19,778 nt of DNA from JBBDJG01 sp040880005. Lineage in GTDB: Bacteria > Actinomycetota > Thermoleophilia > Solirubrobacterales > JBBDJG01. This document shows positions 13,242-19,600 of this stretch, in pieces; the stretch's first letter is position 1, and every line of letters starts with the position of its first letter. The position numbers were made by a program, and so were the translations under genes. Where the stretch lies: the NCBI GenBank assembly GCA_040880005.1, contig JBBDJG010000024.1, forward strand, positions 1-19,778, read 5' to 3'. The notes beneath the pieces are model-generated. The model was not told where the DNA came from. It did not search any database and worked only from the letters and a program-made list of their open reading frames with translations.

Positions 13242-14127
13242 CGTCCAGTCGGACGCCGACGCGCTCGGCGACGACGTCCAGGTCGCTGCGGTGCTTGACG
13301 ATGATGCTCATCGTCTTCTCGAACATGGACCTGTCGATGTCTTCCGCGCCCAGCAGTAGCAGCGCGCGCGCCCAGTCGATCGACTCGGCGATCGAGGGGG
13401 GCTTCTTGACGTCGAGCCCTCGCACCATGTGCACGATCTCGATCAGGCGACGCGAAATCTTCTCCGGCAGATCGGGAACATGGAGATTGACGATCTCCAG
13501 CTCGCGATCGACGTCCGGGTAATCGAGCCACAGATAAAGGCAGCGTCGCTTGAGCGCCTCCGTCAACTCCCGCGTGTTGTTCGACGTGAGCACCACGATT
13601 GGATGCGTCTTGGCCTCGACCACGCCCAGCTCGGGGATCGAGATCTGAAAGTCCGACAGCACCTCTAGCAGCATCGCCTCGAACTCCTGGTCGGTCTTGT
13701 CGATCTCGTCGATCAGCAACACGACCGGCTCGGTGGCCGAGATCGCGCCGAGCAGCGGTCGCGACATCAGAAACTCCTGCGAGAAGATGTCCTCCTGCAC
13801 GTCGCTCCATTTCGTGTCGGCCGCCTCGGCCTGGATGCGCAGCAGCTGCTTGCGGTAGTTCCATTCGTACATCGCCTTCGCCTCGTCGAGCCCCTCGTAG
13901 CACTGGAGTCGCACGAGCTTGCGGCCCGAGTGGCGCGACAGCGCCTTTGCCAGCTCCGTCTTGCCGACCCCGGCCGGCCCCTCGACCAGCACGGGCTTGC
14001 CGAGCTTGAACGCCAGGTATGACACGAGCGATGCCGACTCCGAGGCCAGGTAGCCGGCGCGCGCCAAGCCCTTGCCGATCTCCTCGAGGGAGGTCGCGTC
14101 CCTGTCGTTGCCCGCCGGTACGGCCAT
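13207..14127 (-). CDS. MoxR-family AAA+ ATPase (CoxD-like)
   Basis: This 306-aa AAA+ protein carries Walker A GPAGVGKTE (50-58), a CYEGLDEAKAMYEWNY segment typical of CoxD-type MoxR proteins, Walker B VVLLIDEIDKTDQEFE, sensor-1 VLTSNNTRELTEAL and the arginine-finger region KRRCLYLWLDYPD. ATP hydrolysis by such rings remodels or metallates client proteins together with a VWA partner, here the next gene. Two in-frame ATGs exist (14139 and 14127). The one at 14127 is preferred because a near-consensus -10 TATGAT (14140-14135) sits 7 bases upstream, implying a leaderless mRNA; neither has a Shine-Dalgarno. The 3' end overlaps the VWA gene by 35 bases. It is divergent from a 63-aa membrane protein. 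Confidence 0.88.
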   Translation of the reverse strand: MAVPAGNDRDATSLEEIGKGLARAGYLASESASLVSYLAFKLGKPVLVEGPAGVGKTELAKALSRHSGRKLVRLQCYEGLDEAKAMYEWNYRKQLLRIQAEAADTKWSDVQEDIFSQEFLMSRPLLGAISATEPVVLLIDEIDKTDQEFEAMLLEVLSDFQISIPELGVVEAKTHPIVVLTSNNTRELTEALKRRCLYLWLDYPDVDRELEIVNLHVPDLPEKISRRLIEIVHMVRGLDVKKPPSIAESIDWARALLLLGAEDIDRSMFEKTMSIIVKHRSDLDVVAERVGVRLDDGVLGQAEQAS

Positions 14128-14134
14128 GGGACGG

Positions 14135-14140
14135 ATCATA
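14135..14140 (-). promoter_or_regulatory. -10 box (TATGAT) for leaderless MoxR-type gene
   Basis: On the - strand TATGAT is followed by CCGTCCC and ATG 14127. It matches consensus at five of six positions and overlaps the + strand box of the divergent gene. Confidence 0.55.
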
Positions 14141-14142
14141 CT
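14137..14142 (+). promoter_or_regulatory. -10 box (CATACT) for the divergent 63-aa gene
   Basis: CATACT is followed by 9 bases and ATG 14152, a near-leaderless arrangement with no Shine-Dalgarno. It shares 4 bases with the - strand TATGAT, so the two promoters should compete. Confidence 0.45.
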
Positions 14143-14151
14143 TTGCGGTCC

Positions 14152-14343
14152 ATGAGCGACCTGCTCGCCGCGCTCGCGGCAACCACGTCCCACGCCGCCC
14201 AGGAACGGCTGATCGTGCTGCTCGCGGTCGGGTTCGCGATCGGCGTGTTCGGCCACCTGATCAAGTCTCGCGCCGTGATCGCCGTCGGCGTGGCGATCTT
14301 CTTCCTGGCGAGCTTCCTGATTCCGGCGCTGCTCTACGGGTGA
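14152..14343 (+). CDS. Small two-TM membrane protein (63 aa)
   Basis: This 63-aa protein starts MSDLLAALAATTSHAAQERL and has two TMs: about residues 21-40 (IVLLAVGFAIGVFGHLIK) and 43-61 (AVIAVGVAIFFLASFLIPA). The loop HLIKSR is basic and very short, so both termini face the same side. No function is recognised. It is divergent from the MoxR-type gene with only 24 bases between the start codons, and its last 10 bases overlap the convergent four-TM gene. The ATG at 14152 fits the CATACT box; an upstream in-frame ATG-like start at 14143 would remove that box. Co-regulation with the MoxR/VWA pair is likely from the shared promoter region. Confidence 0.65.
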   Translation: MSDLLAALAATTSHAAQERLIVLLAVGFAIGVFGHLIKSRAVIAVGVAIFFLASFLIPALLYG

Positions 14344-15029
14344 TGTGACGCGGGCGCGATCGCCGTCGCGTCCTCGTCCGCCGCGATCGCCTCGGACTCT
14401 CCGGCGTGGTAGCGGCGGCGCCCGCGGACACCGGCGACGATCAGCAGCACGGCGAATCCGAGCGCAAGGAAGATTCCCCAACGCGGGTCGTAGCCGGTTT
14501 CGGCGCCGTCAATAAACAGCGACGGCGGATCGAAGACCCGGTACACGAGCAGAAAGCAACACCACACACCGGCCAGCGCGGCGAGCGTCCCGTCGGAGAG
14601 CGGCAGGTGAAACTCGCGTCCCTCCGCGCGGCGGTACAGCAACAGCAGCACAGCGACCGCCACCAGCACGAGCGCCAGCTCGCAGAACGTGAACTGGCTG
14701 ACGCCCGAGTTCGACAGGCCCAGCTTTCCGGGTCGTTGCCACCAGGGGGCGAACATGCTGAGCACGAGGCCGGCCGCGGCAGCTCCGGCCATGCGCTGCT
14801 CGACGTCGAGTGCGGCGATCGCATCGCGCAGGCTGATCCGCGGCCGCCTTGGCCTGCCGGACTTGCGGTCGGAGCGGTAGTCGAAGGCCGGGTCGAGCGT
14901 CAGCTGTCCTGGGCCGGCGCCCGGAGCGTCGGGCGCAAGCTCGTCGTCATCGAGGTCGTCGCACCGCTCTTGCCCGTCATTTCTGTCGGCCCCGCCGAAC
15001 AGCGATTCCTGGCGCTCGCCGTCGTCCAT
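14334..15029 (-). CDS. Four-TM membrane protein with acidic N-terminal tail
   Basis: This 231-aa protein has a long disordered N-terminus rich in Asp and Glu (ERCDDLDDDELAPDAPG), then a basic patch DRKSGRPRRPR. An amphipathic SLRDAIAALDVEQRM leads into four TMs: about residues 80-97, 114-132, 147-165 and 184-202. After TM1 is APWWQRPGKLG, which probably faces outside. The tail GRRRYHAGESEAIAADEDATAI is charged. No enzymatic motif is seen. ATG 15029 lies 4 bases after the stop of the Cys-motif gene, so it is co-transcribed with it and the ArsA-like gene; that placement makes it a candidate membrane partner. Its 3' end overlaps the convergent 63-aa gene by 10 bases. Confidence 0.7.
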   Translation of the reverse strand: MDDGERQESLFGGADRNDGQERCDDLDDDELAPDAPGAGPGQLTLDPAFDYRSDRKSGRPRRPRISLRDAIAALDVEQRMAGAAAAGLVLSMFAPWWQRPGKLGLSNSGVSQFTFCELALVLVAVAVLLLLYRRAEGREFHLPLSDGTLAALAGVWCCFLLVYRVFDPPSLFIDGAETGYDPRWGIFLALGFAVLLIVAGVRGRRRYHAGESEAIAADEDATAIAPASHHP

Positions 15030-15033
15030 CCGG

Positions 15034-15303
15034 TCAACCGATCGGGATGTCCTCGACGCGAGGCTCGTCGTCGGGCTCGGAGTCGAGGTGCGCGATGTAG
15101 TGATCGAGCGCCGCGCGCAATGCGAGCATCGCCTCACGCTGGACCGCGTGCCATTGTTCGTGGAACTCCGGCGGCAGCGTGGCCCTCAGCACGTCGGCCC
15201 CACGGCAGATCGGGCACAGCTCGACACACTCGTGCTCGATGTCGCCGGCGGCGGACTCGCTCTCAGGCCGTCTGCTGTGAGGCTGTGATGGTTGATCGTC
15301 CAT
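15034..15303 (-). CDS. Small protein with H-x-C-x3-C-x2-C motif (89 aa)
   Basis: This 89-aa soluble protein has a potential metal site H24-E-C26-V-E-L-C30-P-I-C33, followed by a helical region (FHEQWHAVQREAMLALRAALDHYIAHL shortened here to its core WHAVQREAMLALRAAL) and an acidic tail SEPDDEPRVED. It is a half zinc-ribbon or rubredoxin-knuckle type arrangement (C-x2-C), with one extra Cys and His. I do not recognise the family. It overlaps the ArsA-like gene by 41 bases and is followed after 4 bases by the four-TM gene. The ATG at 15303 has no good Shine-Dalgarno, which fits translational coupling. A role as adaptor or metal-dependent partner of the ATPase is inference from position. Confidence 0.65.
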   Translation of the reverse strand: MDDQPSQPHSRRPESESAAGDIEHECVELCPICRGADVLRATLPPEFHEQWHAVQREAMLALRAALDHYIAHLDSEPDDEPRVEDIPIG

Positions 15304-16498
15304 TCGCTTCGGCCTGGCCTGCCAACTCGTCGCGAGTGAAGCCGATCGTCAACGCGTCGTTGGAGAACTTCGCTTCGCGCGGCCGGTAGGGCGCCATCGC
15401 CGAGGGAAGGATGATATTGCGCTTGTATGGTCCGACCCGCACGACCAGCTCCAGCCCGATCTTCTTCAACTCGATCTCGGCCTTCTCGACGAACGGAATC
15501 CGCAGCCGAAGCTGCGCGTCGGCCTCGCTCATCGTCAGCTCCTGGCTCAGGTCCTCGTACAGCAGCGCTTGCGGGTCGCGGTCTGTGAAGACCTCACCGG
15601 AGACGCGCTCGAGCATCGCGGGGCCTACCGCCTCCTGCTCGAAGAACGGGCACTGGAGCACCGGGACCGGCGCGAAGGCCTGCTCCACCAGCTCGATGTG
15701 CTGCTGCTGGACGTCGCGCCACGCTGAGAAGTAGCCGCCCTCGACGTCGGCGGGGAAGACCCTGTTGACGATCACCGCGTCGGTCAGGTAGCCGTAGAGG
15801 TTCAGATAGGTGAACGTCCGCTGCGCCTCCTTGATCACCATGCGCTCGGGATTCATCACCAGCCGGATCGACGCGTGGGCGTGGTCGCGCAGGATCTCGT
15901 TCATGGCGATCAGGTTCTGAACCAGTCGCTGAACGTCGGCGAACACGTCACTGCTGGGAAGCGGGATGTCGAGAAACGTCTTCGCGATCGGGCGCGCCGC
16001 ACTGACCAGCCGCTTCTCCCACGGGAACACCTTCTCCAGCCACCAGCGCGCGACGTCGGGGAAGGACAGCAGTCGCAACGTCTCGCCCGTGGGTGCGCAG
16101 TCAACGACGATCACGTCGAACTCTCCCGACTCGACGTGTTGTTTGAGCTGGAGCAGCGAGAAGATCTCGTCCATCCCCGGGGGAACGGTCAGCTCCTCGG
16201 CCATGATCCGATCGACGCCGCGATCGGCCAGCAGGCTCCCCAGCCAGCGCTGCACGGCGTGCCAGTTGCGCTCCATCTCGGTCTCCGCCTGCACCTCCTG
16301 TCCCCAGAGGTTGTCGGCCACCGGCGTGGGCTGCGCGGCCAGCTCGGTCTCGAGCGAGTCCGAGAGGCTGTGCGCGGCGTCGGTGGAAAGCACGACGGTG
16401 CGCAGGCCTCGGTCCGCGATCGACAACGCGGTTGCTGCGGCGACGCTGGTCTTGCCGACGCCGCCTTTGCCGGTGTAGAGGATCGTGCGCGGGGTCAT
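15263..16498 (-). CDS. ArsA/Get3-family ATPase with C-terminal HSP20-like domain
   Basis: This 411-aa protein is a SIMIBI-class ATPase. The deviant Walker A is GKGGVGKTS (residues 10-18), with LSTDAAHSLSDSL as switch region and VVDCAPTGETLRLL as Walker B region. It has a single ATPase domain, unlike the duplicated arsenite-pump ArsA, and lacks a CxxC zinc site, so arsenite transport is unlikely. Residues about 328-387 (LRIPFVEKAEIELKK, VVRVGPYKRNIILP) form a small-heat-shock-like domain found at the end of many actinobacterial ArsA-like proteins. By analogy with Get3 it could chaperone hydrophobic clients. ATG 16498 is chosen because TAGAAT lies 7 bases upstream (leaderless). It is the first gene of an operon with the Cys-motif and four-TM proteins. 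Confidence 0.87.
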   Translation of the reverse strand: MTPRTILYTGKGGVGKTSVAAATALSIADRGLRTVVLSTDAAHSLSDSLETELAAQPTPVADNLWGQEVQAETEMERNWHAVQRWLGSLLADRGVDRIMAEELTVPPGMDEIFSLLQLKQHVESGEFDVIVVDCAPTGETLRLLSFPDVARWWLEKVFPWEKRLVSAARPIAKTFLDIPLPSSDVFADVQRLVQNLIAMNEILRDHAHASIRLVMNPERMVIKEAQRTFTYLNLYGYLTDAVIVNRVFPADVEGGYFSAWRDVQQQHIELVEQAFAPVPVLQCPFFEQEAVGPAMLERVSGEVFTDRDPQALLYEDLSQELTMSEADAQLRLRIPFVEKAEIELKKIGLELVVRVGPYKRNIILPSAMAPYRPREAKFSNDALTIGFTRDELAGQAEANGRSTITASQQTA

Positions 16499-16505
16499 CG
16501 GGCCG

Positions 16506-16511
16506 ATTCTA
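16506..16511 (-). promoter_or_regulatory. -10 box (TAGAAT) for leaderless ArsA-like gene
   Basis: TAGAAT, one mismatch from consensus, is followed by CGGCCCG and ATG 16498. It lies in the 34-base gap after the epimerase-like gene, and no Shine-Dalgarno is present. Confidence 0.55.
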
Positions 16512-16532
16512 CGGCCTGCGCGCTCAGGACCT

Positions 16533-18014
16533 TCAGGGCTTGACCCGCGCCTCGCCGTCGACGGTATTGCCGTTGCCCGCCAGATCTCGTGCCGATAGCC
16601 GGAAGGTGTAGGTGTGCTCGGACTTGAAGCGTGGCGGCACCCAGCGGAAGAAGTGCGCGCCGCGGGCGAGCGTCGCGCTGGTCGAGTAGTAGGTCTTGCC
16701 GCCCTCGCGCACACTGAAGGCAACCTTGGCGATCTTCGACAGGTGGAACTTGACCCGCATGCCGCGACCGGCACGCGCAGGCGACGGCACCGCGCGATAC
16801 GGCTCGAACTCCGGATCCTCCTTGAGGTAACGCGTGAAGCGATCGGCCTCGTCGCAGTAGGCCTCGGACTTCGTGCCCTTGCAGAGGTTGCGCGCGAAGT
16901 CGCGGTTGAGCGTGTGGTAGTTGAGATCGGCCTCGCCGCCGGAGCGACCGAAGGGGCGGCTGTAGAGCGACCAGGCGCCGGTGTCGAACGAGCGGATCAC
17001 CGAGCGCGCCAGCCGGTCACCGGTCTCGAAGAGCTGCTGGGCGCGAGCGTCGTTGGCGTGTTCCGCATAAGTTCGCAGTCCGTTGACCGCTTGAAGCTGG
17101 CCATTGAGCACGTTCATGTGCGGGTCGAAGCTGTAGAGCGCGTACCAGGCGCCCGACCCCGTCGGGACGCGCACGCCCACCGGCGTGCGGCGCGCGAAAG
17201 CTCCGCGCGCGCGTCGGGCTACGGCCAGCAGTCGTGAGTCGCCGAGGCGCACGCCGGCGCGTGACAGCGCCTGCATGGCGGTTCCCTGTGCCATGCCCGA
17301 TATCCAAGGCGGCGAGCCGCCGCCGAACGCAAAGTAGTACTCCCAGGTCGTGAAGCCGGCGCGCACGGCGGCAATCGACACCAGGTCGTCGGCCAGCGAG
17401 CGCAGATTCTGGTCCTTCTTGTCGTACCAGTACCCGTTCAGAAGGCCGAAGTTCCCGAGCGGATGGAATTGCAGTCCGCGCCCGGGGAAGTACTGAAAGA
17501 TGACGCGGCTGCCCCCGAACTGGATGCGACGGCCCGACGGAGGCGGCCCCGCCTTGCGCCACCACTCGGTGTTGCGGTGCAGGGTGAGGAAAACGATCGG
17601 CATGCGGCTCGGCTCGAGCCTGCCCGACCGGGCGAGGCTCTGCGCGACCCCGATCACGTATCCCAGCTCGGAGCGCCGCTGTCCGCCCAGCGAACGGTAG
17701 GCGCGCAGCGCCGCCGAGTAGTTGCCCAGGTACTTGCGCTTGTCGGTCGCGTCGATGCGGTCGCGCGCGGCGGCTGCCGACACCGCCCGCCGCACGGCGT
17801 CCACCCGGGATTCGGTCACTCGCGGCGCAATGCTCGGGCGCGCGGCGGGGGAAGGGATCGGAAGGCGGCTGGCGCGCACGGGCACCGGCTCCGAGCGCAG
17901 TCGCTGACCGTGCTCGGCGACGACCAGCACGGGTGCGGCGGAGGCCGTTGCAGGGAGCGCCATCGCGGTGGCCGCCGCAACAAGCAAGATGGTCGTGTGT
18001 GCGAATCGATGCAT
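16533..18014 (-). CDS. Secreted D-glucuronyl C5-epimerase-family protein with C-terminal Ig-like domain
   Basis: This 493-aa protein starts with a signal peptide (MHRFAHTTILLVAAATAMAL, likely cut after ATASA at 26). The central region matches the D-glucuronyl C5-epimerase fold: GRGLQFHPLGNFGLLNGYW, GGGSPPWISGMAQGTAMQAL (about 229-248), GAWYALYSFDPHMNVLNGQL (about 286-305), FDTGAWSLYS (about 342) and YHTLNRDF. These enzymes flip C5 of glucuronate to iduronate in heparan-type polymers. The last 75 residues (HLSKIAKVAFSVREGGKTYY, YTFRLSARDLAGN) look like a beta-sandwich Ig-like domain, perhaps for binding the wall or a polysaccharide. Whether it is an epimerase here is unproven. ATG 18014 fits the signal peptide; only AGAGAGA lies upstream. 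Divergent from the lipoprotein gene. Confidence 0.8.
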   Translation of the reverse strand: MHRFAHTTILLVAAATAMALPATASAAPVLVVAEHGQRLRSEPVPVRASRLPIPSPAARPSIAPRVTESRVDAVRRAVSAAAARDRIDATDKRKYLGNYSAALRAYRSLGGQRRSELGYVIGVAQSLARSGRLEPSRMPIVFLTLHRNTEWWRKAGPPPSGRRIQFGGSRVIFQYFPGRGLQFHPLGNFGLLNGYWYDKKDQNLRSLADDLVSIAAVRAGFTTWEYYFAFGGGSPPWISGMAQGTAMQALSRAGVRLGDSRLLAVARRARGAFARRTPVGVRVPTGSGAWYALYSFDPHMNVLNGQLQAVNGLRTYAEHANDARAQQLFETGDRLARSVIRSFDTGAWSLYSRPFGRSGGEADLNYHTLNRDFARNLCKGTKSEAYCDEADRFTRYLKEDPEFEPYRAVPSPARAGRGMRVKFHLSKIAKVAFSVREGGKTYYSTSATLARGAHFFRWVPPRFKSEHTYTFRLSARDLAGNGNTVDGEARVKP

Positions 18015-18035
18015 ACGTCTCTCTAGTCCAGTATG

Positions 18036-18066
18036 TTGACGCGATCCGCTCGTGTCTGCGTAAATT
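18036..18066 (+). promoter_or_regulatory. Candidate promoter for the lipoprotein gene
   Basis: TTGACG (18036-18041) and GTAAAT/TAAATT (18060-18066) are 18-19 bases apart, slightly long but plausible. A start near 18073 gives a leader of about 90 bases to TTG 18164. On the opposite strand CATACT (18035-18030) may serve the epimerase-like gene, so the two promoters abut. Confidence 0.4.
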
Positions 18067-18163
18067 GCGTGGATTCTGGGGCGAGGCTGCAAGAACGTGC
18101 AAATCCAAGGCCCGAATCAGGGTCGATCGATTCCGGTGGCGATTCCGGGAAGGAGACAAGACT

Positions 18164-19303
18164 TTGTTAGAGCGCTCTAGACGCGTTGTTCCACTGCTCG
18201 TGCTGTCCTGCCTGCTGGTGGCCTCGGTCGCATTGACCGCATGCTTCCACGATGGCGGCGGATCGAGCGCCGACGCGCAGAAGGTCATCAACGAGACCTT
18301 CAGCGGCGACAAGAAGGTGGACAGCGGAAACCTCAAGCTCGAATTGGAAGCGAAGGTCGATGCGTCCGGGCTCGCCAAGCAGCAGCTCGGGGACAAGCCG
18401 GTCACGGTGTCGGTCAGCGGTCCGTTTCAGAGCACTGGTGACAAGTCGCTGCCGAAGTTCGATTTCGACCTGAGTGCGAGCGCCGCCGGGCAGACCTTCA
18501 CGGCCGGAGCGGTTTCGACTGGAAGCGAGGGGTTCATCAGCTACCAGGGCACCGACTACGAGGTCGACTCGAAGACGTTCAAGCAGTTCAAGGACAGCTT
18601 CGAAAAGCAGGAGGCGGACAACCAGAAGCAGCAACAGACCGACTTGGCTGCGCTGGGTGTCGACCCCAAGAAATGGATCACCGACGCCAAGGACGAGGGA
18701 ACCGCCGACGTTGGCGGCACGGAGACCAATCACGTCTCGGCGCAGGTCAACATCCCGGCATTCCTCGACGACGTCAACAACCTGCTCCAGAAAAGCGGTC
18801 AGCTCAATCTGAACAAGGAGCAGCAGCAACAGCTGCCCAAGTCGCTCACCGACGCGCAGAAGAAGCAGGCGCAGGAGGCGGTCAAGTCGGCGAAGATCGA
18901 CGTCTACTCCGGCAAGGACGACAAGATCCTGCGCAAGCTGAATGTCACCGCCCAGTTCGGTGTTCCCGACAGCCTCAAGTCGCAGGCCCAGGGAGTCACC
19001 GGCGGCGACATCACCTTGACGGCGGAGATCGCAGACCTCAACAAGCCGCAGACGATCACCGCGCCGAAGGACGCCAAGCCGCTCAGCGAGCTTCAGACCC
19101 TGCTCGGGTCGAACCCGCTCGGGGCTCTGGGCGCCGCAGGTGCGACCGGCGCGACGCCGGACTCGGGCACGACGCCAACGCCGGACTCGGGCGCTTCCGC
19201 GCCTGACGCTGGCGCGTCGCAGAAGTACCTGGAGTGCCTGCAGAAGGCGGGCAACGACCAGGAGAAGGCTCGCAACTGCGCGAGCGAGCTGCAGGGAGAG
19301 TAG
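18164..19303 (+). CDS. Secreted lipoprotein, LppX/LprG-like
   Basis: This 379-aa protein has a lipoprotein signal peptide with lipobox L-T-A-C, lipidated cysteine C27, then FHDGGGSS. The body resembles LppX/LprAFG-type lipoproteins, whose half-barrel carries lipids: AQKVINETFSGDKKVDSGNL, VTVSVSGPFQSTGDKSLPKF, EGFISYQGTDYEVDSKTF, then DVNNLLQKSGQLNLNKEQ and LNVTAQFGVPDSLKSQ. It is rich in Lys, Gln and Asp. Near the end, three TPDSG-like units (ATPDSGTTPTPDSGASAPDAG, written as ATPDSG, TPDSG, APDAG) form a linker before a C-terminal piece KYLECLQKAGNDQEKARNCASEL with two cysteines that may pair. TTG 18164 is chosen because AAGGAGA lies 7 bases upstream. Lipid carriage is inferred from family resemblance only. 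Confidence 0.75.
   Translation: MLERSRRVVPLLVLSCLLVASVALTACFHDGGGSSADAQKVINETFSGDKKVDSGNLKLELEAKVDASGLAKQQLGDKPVTVSVSGPFQSTGDKSLPKFDFDLSASAAGQTFTAGAVSTGSEGFISYQGTDYEVDSKTFKQFKDSFEKQEADNQKQQQTDLAALGVDPKKWITDAKDEGTADVGGTETNHVSAQVNIPAFLDDVNNLLQKSGQLNLNKEQQQQLPKSLTDAQKKQAQEAVKSAKIDVYSGKDDKILRKLNVTAQFGVPDSLKSQAQGVTGGDITLTAEIADLNKPQTITAPKDAKPLSELQTLLGSNPLGALGAAGATGATPDSGTTPTPDSGASAPDAGASQKYLECLQKAGNDQEKARNCASELQGE
18168..18179. repeat. Perfect 12-bp palindrome TAGAGCGCTCTA at the lipoprotein start
   Basis: It covers codons 2-6 of the lipoprotein gene, just after the TTG start, and could be an operator or an RNA hairpin affecting initiation. It shares AGAG-NN-CTCT with the palindrome at 11592-11601. 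Confidence 0.35.
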
Positions 19304-19328
19304 GGCCCGGCTGAGTTGAGTATCGAGG

Positions 19329-19350
19329 CGCCCGGCCGCGAGGCCGGGCG
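19329..19350. terminator. 9-bp hairpin between convergent genes
   Basis: CGCCCGGCC (19329-19337), loop GCGA, GGCCGGGCG (19342-19350). It is placed 25 bases after the lipoprotein stop and 10 bases from the end of the convergent 68-aa gene, so it could end both transcripts. It has a stable GNRA-type tetraloop but no T tract. Confidence 0.55.
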
Positions 19351-19360
19351 TCGGGACGGC

Positions 19361-19567
19361 CTAGCTGGCTTCGATGCGCCGGACGACGCCGCGGAGGATG
19401 CCCCGAAACTGGCCGTGCCGGTCCGCACCCTTGGAGTGCCCGTCGCGGAACTTCGTTAGATACCTGCCCTGGCGGTCGTAGACGGCGAGGTGGCCGTCAC
19501 GGGTCGCCCGGATGATCCCTCCGACGGCCCCGACGGCATCGATGATCTCGTCCCTGCGCTGCTTCAC
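19361..19567 (-). CDS. Small basic protein, possibly HicA/dsRBD-like (68 aa)
   Basis: This 68-aa basic protein starts KQRRDEIIDAVGAVGGIIRA and continues TRDGHLAVYDRQGRYLTKF, then DGHSKGADRHGQFRGILRGV. A helix, a G-H/strand-turn-strand (GHLAVYDRQGRY) and a final helix with R-x-x-L-R resemble the layout of small HicA-like RNA-binding proteins, but the match is weak and no HicB-like partner is visible. GTG 19567 is chosen because AAGGAGG lies 6 bases upstream; an ATG at 19591 is in frame without a ribosome site and would cut into the inverted repeat. The gene converges on the lipoprotein gene with a 9-bp hairpin between them. Confidence 0.55.
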   Translation of the reverse strand: MKQRRDEIIDAVGAVGGIIRATRDGHLAVYDRQGRYLTKFRDGHSKGADRHGQFRGILRGVVRRIEAS

Positions 19568-19583
19568 CGCACCCCTCCTTCGC

Positions 19584-19600
19584 GACGGCACGGTGCCGTC
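19584..19600. promoter_or_regulatory. Perfect 8-bp inverted repeat upstream of the 68-aa gene
   Basis: GACGGCAC (19584-19591), one central base, GTGCCGTC (19593-19600). It ends 4 bases from the Shine-Dalgarno of the 68-aa gene, where a dimeric repressor would block transcription, or a leader hairpin would affect translation. Confidence 0.45.

Noticed and set aside
15263..16498. Arsenite-pump ATPase
   Set aside because: Single ATPase domain, no arsenite-binding cysteines, no arsB/arsR/arsC nearby, and an HSP20-like C-terminus.
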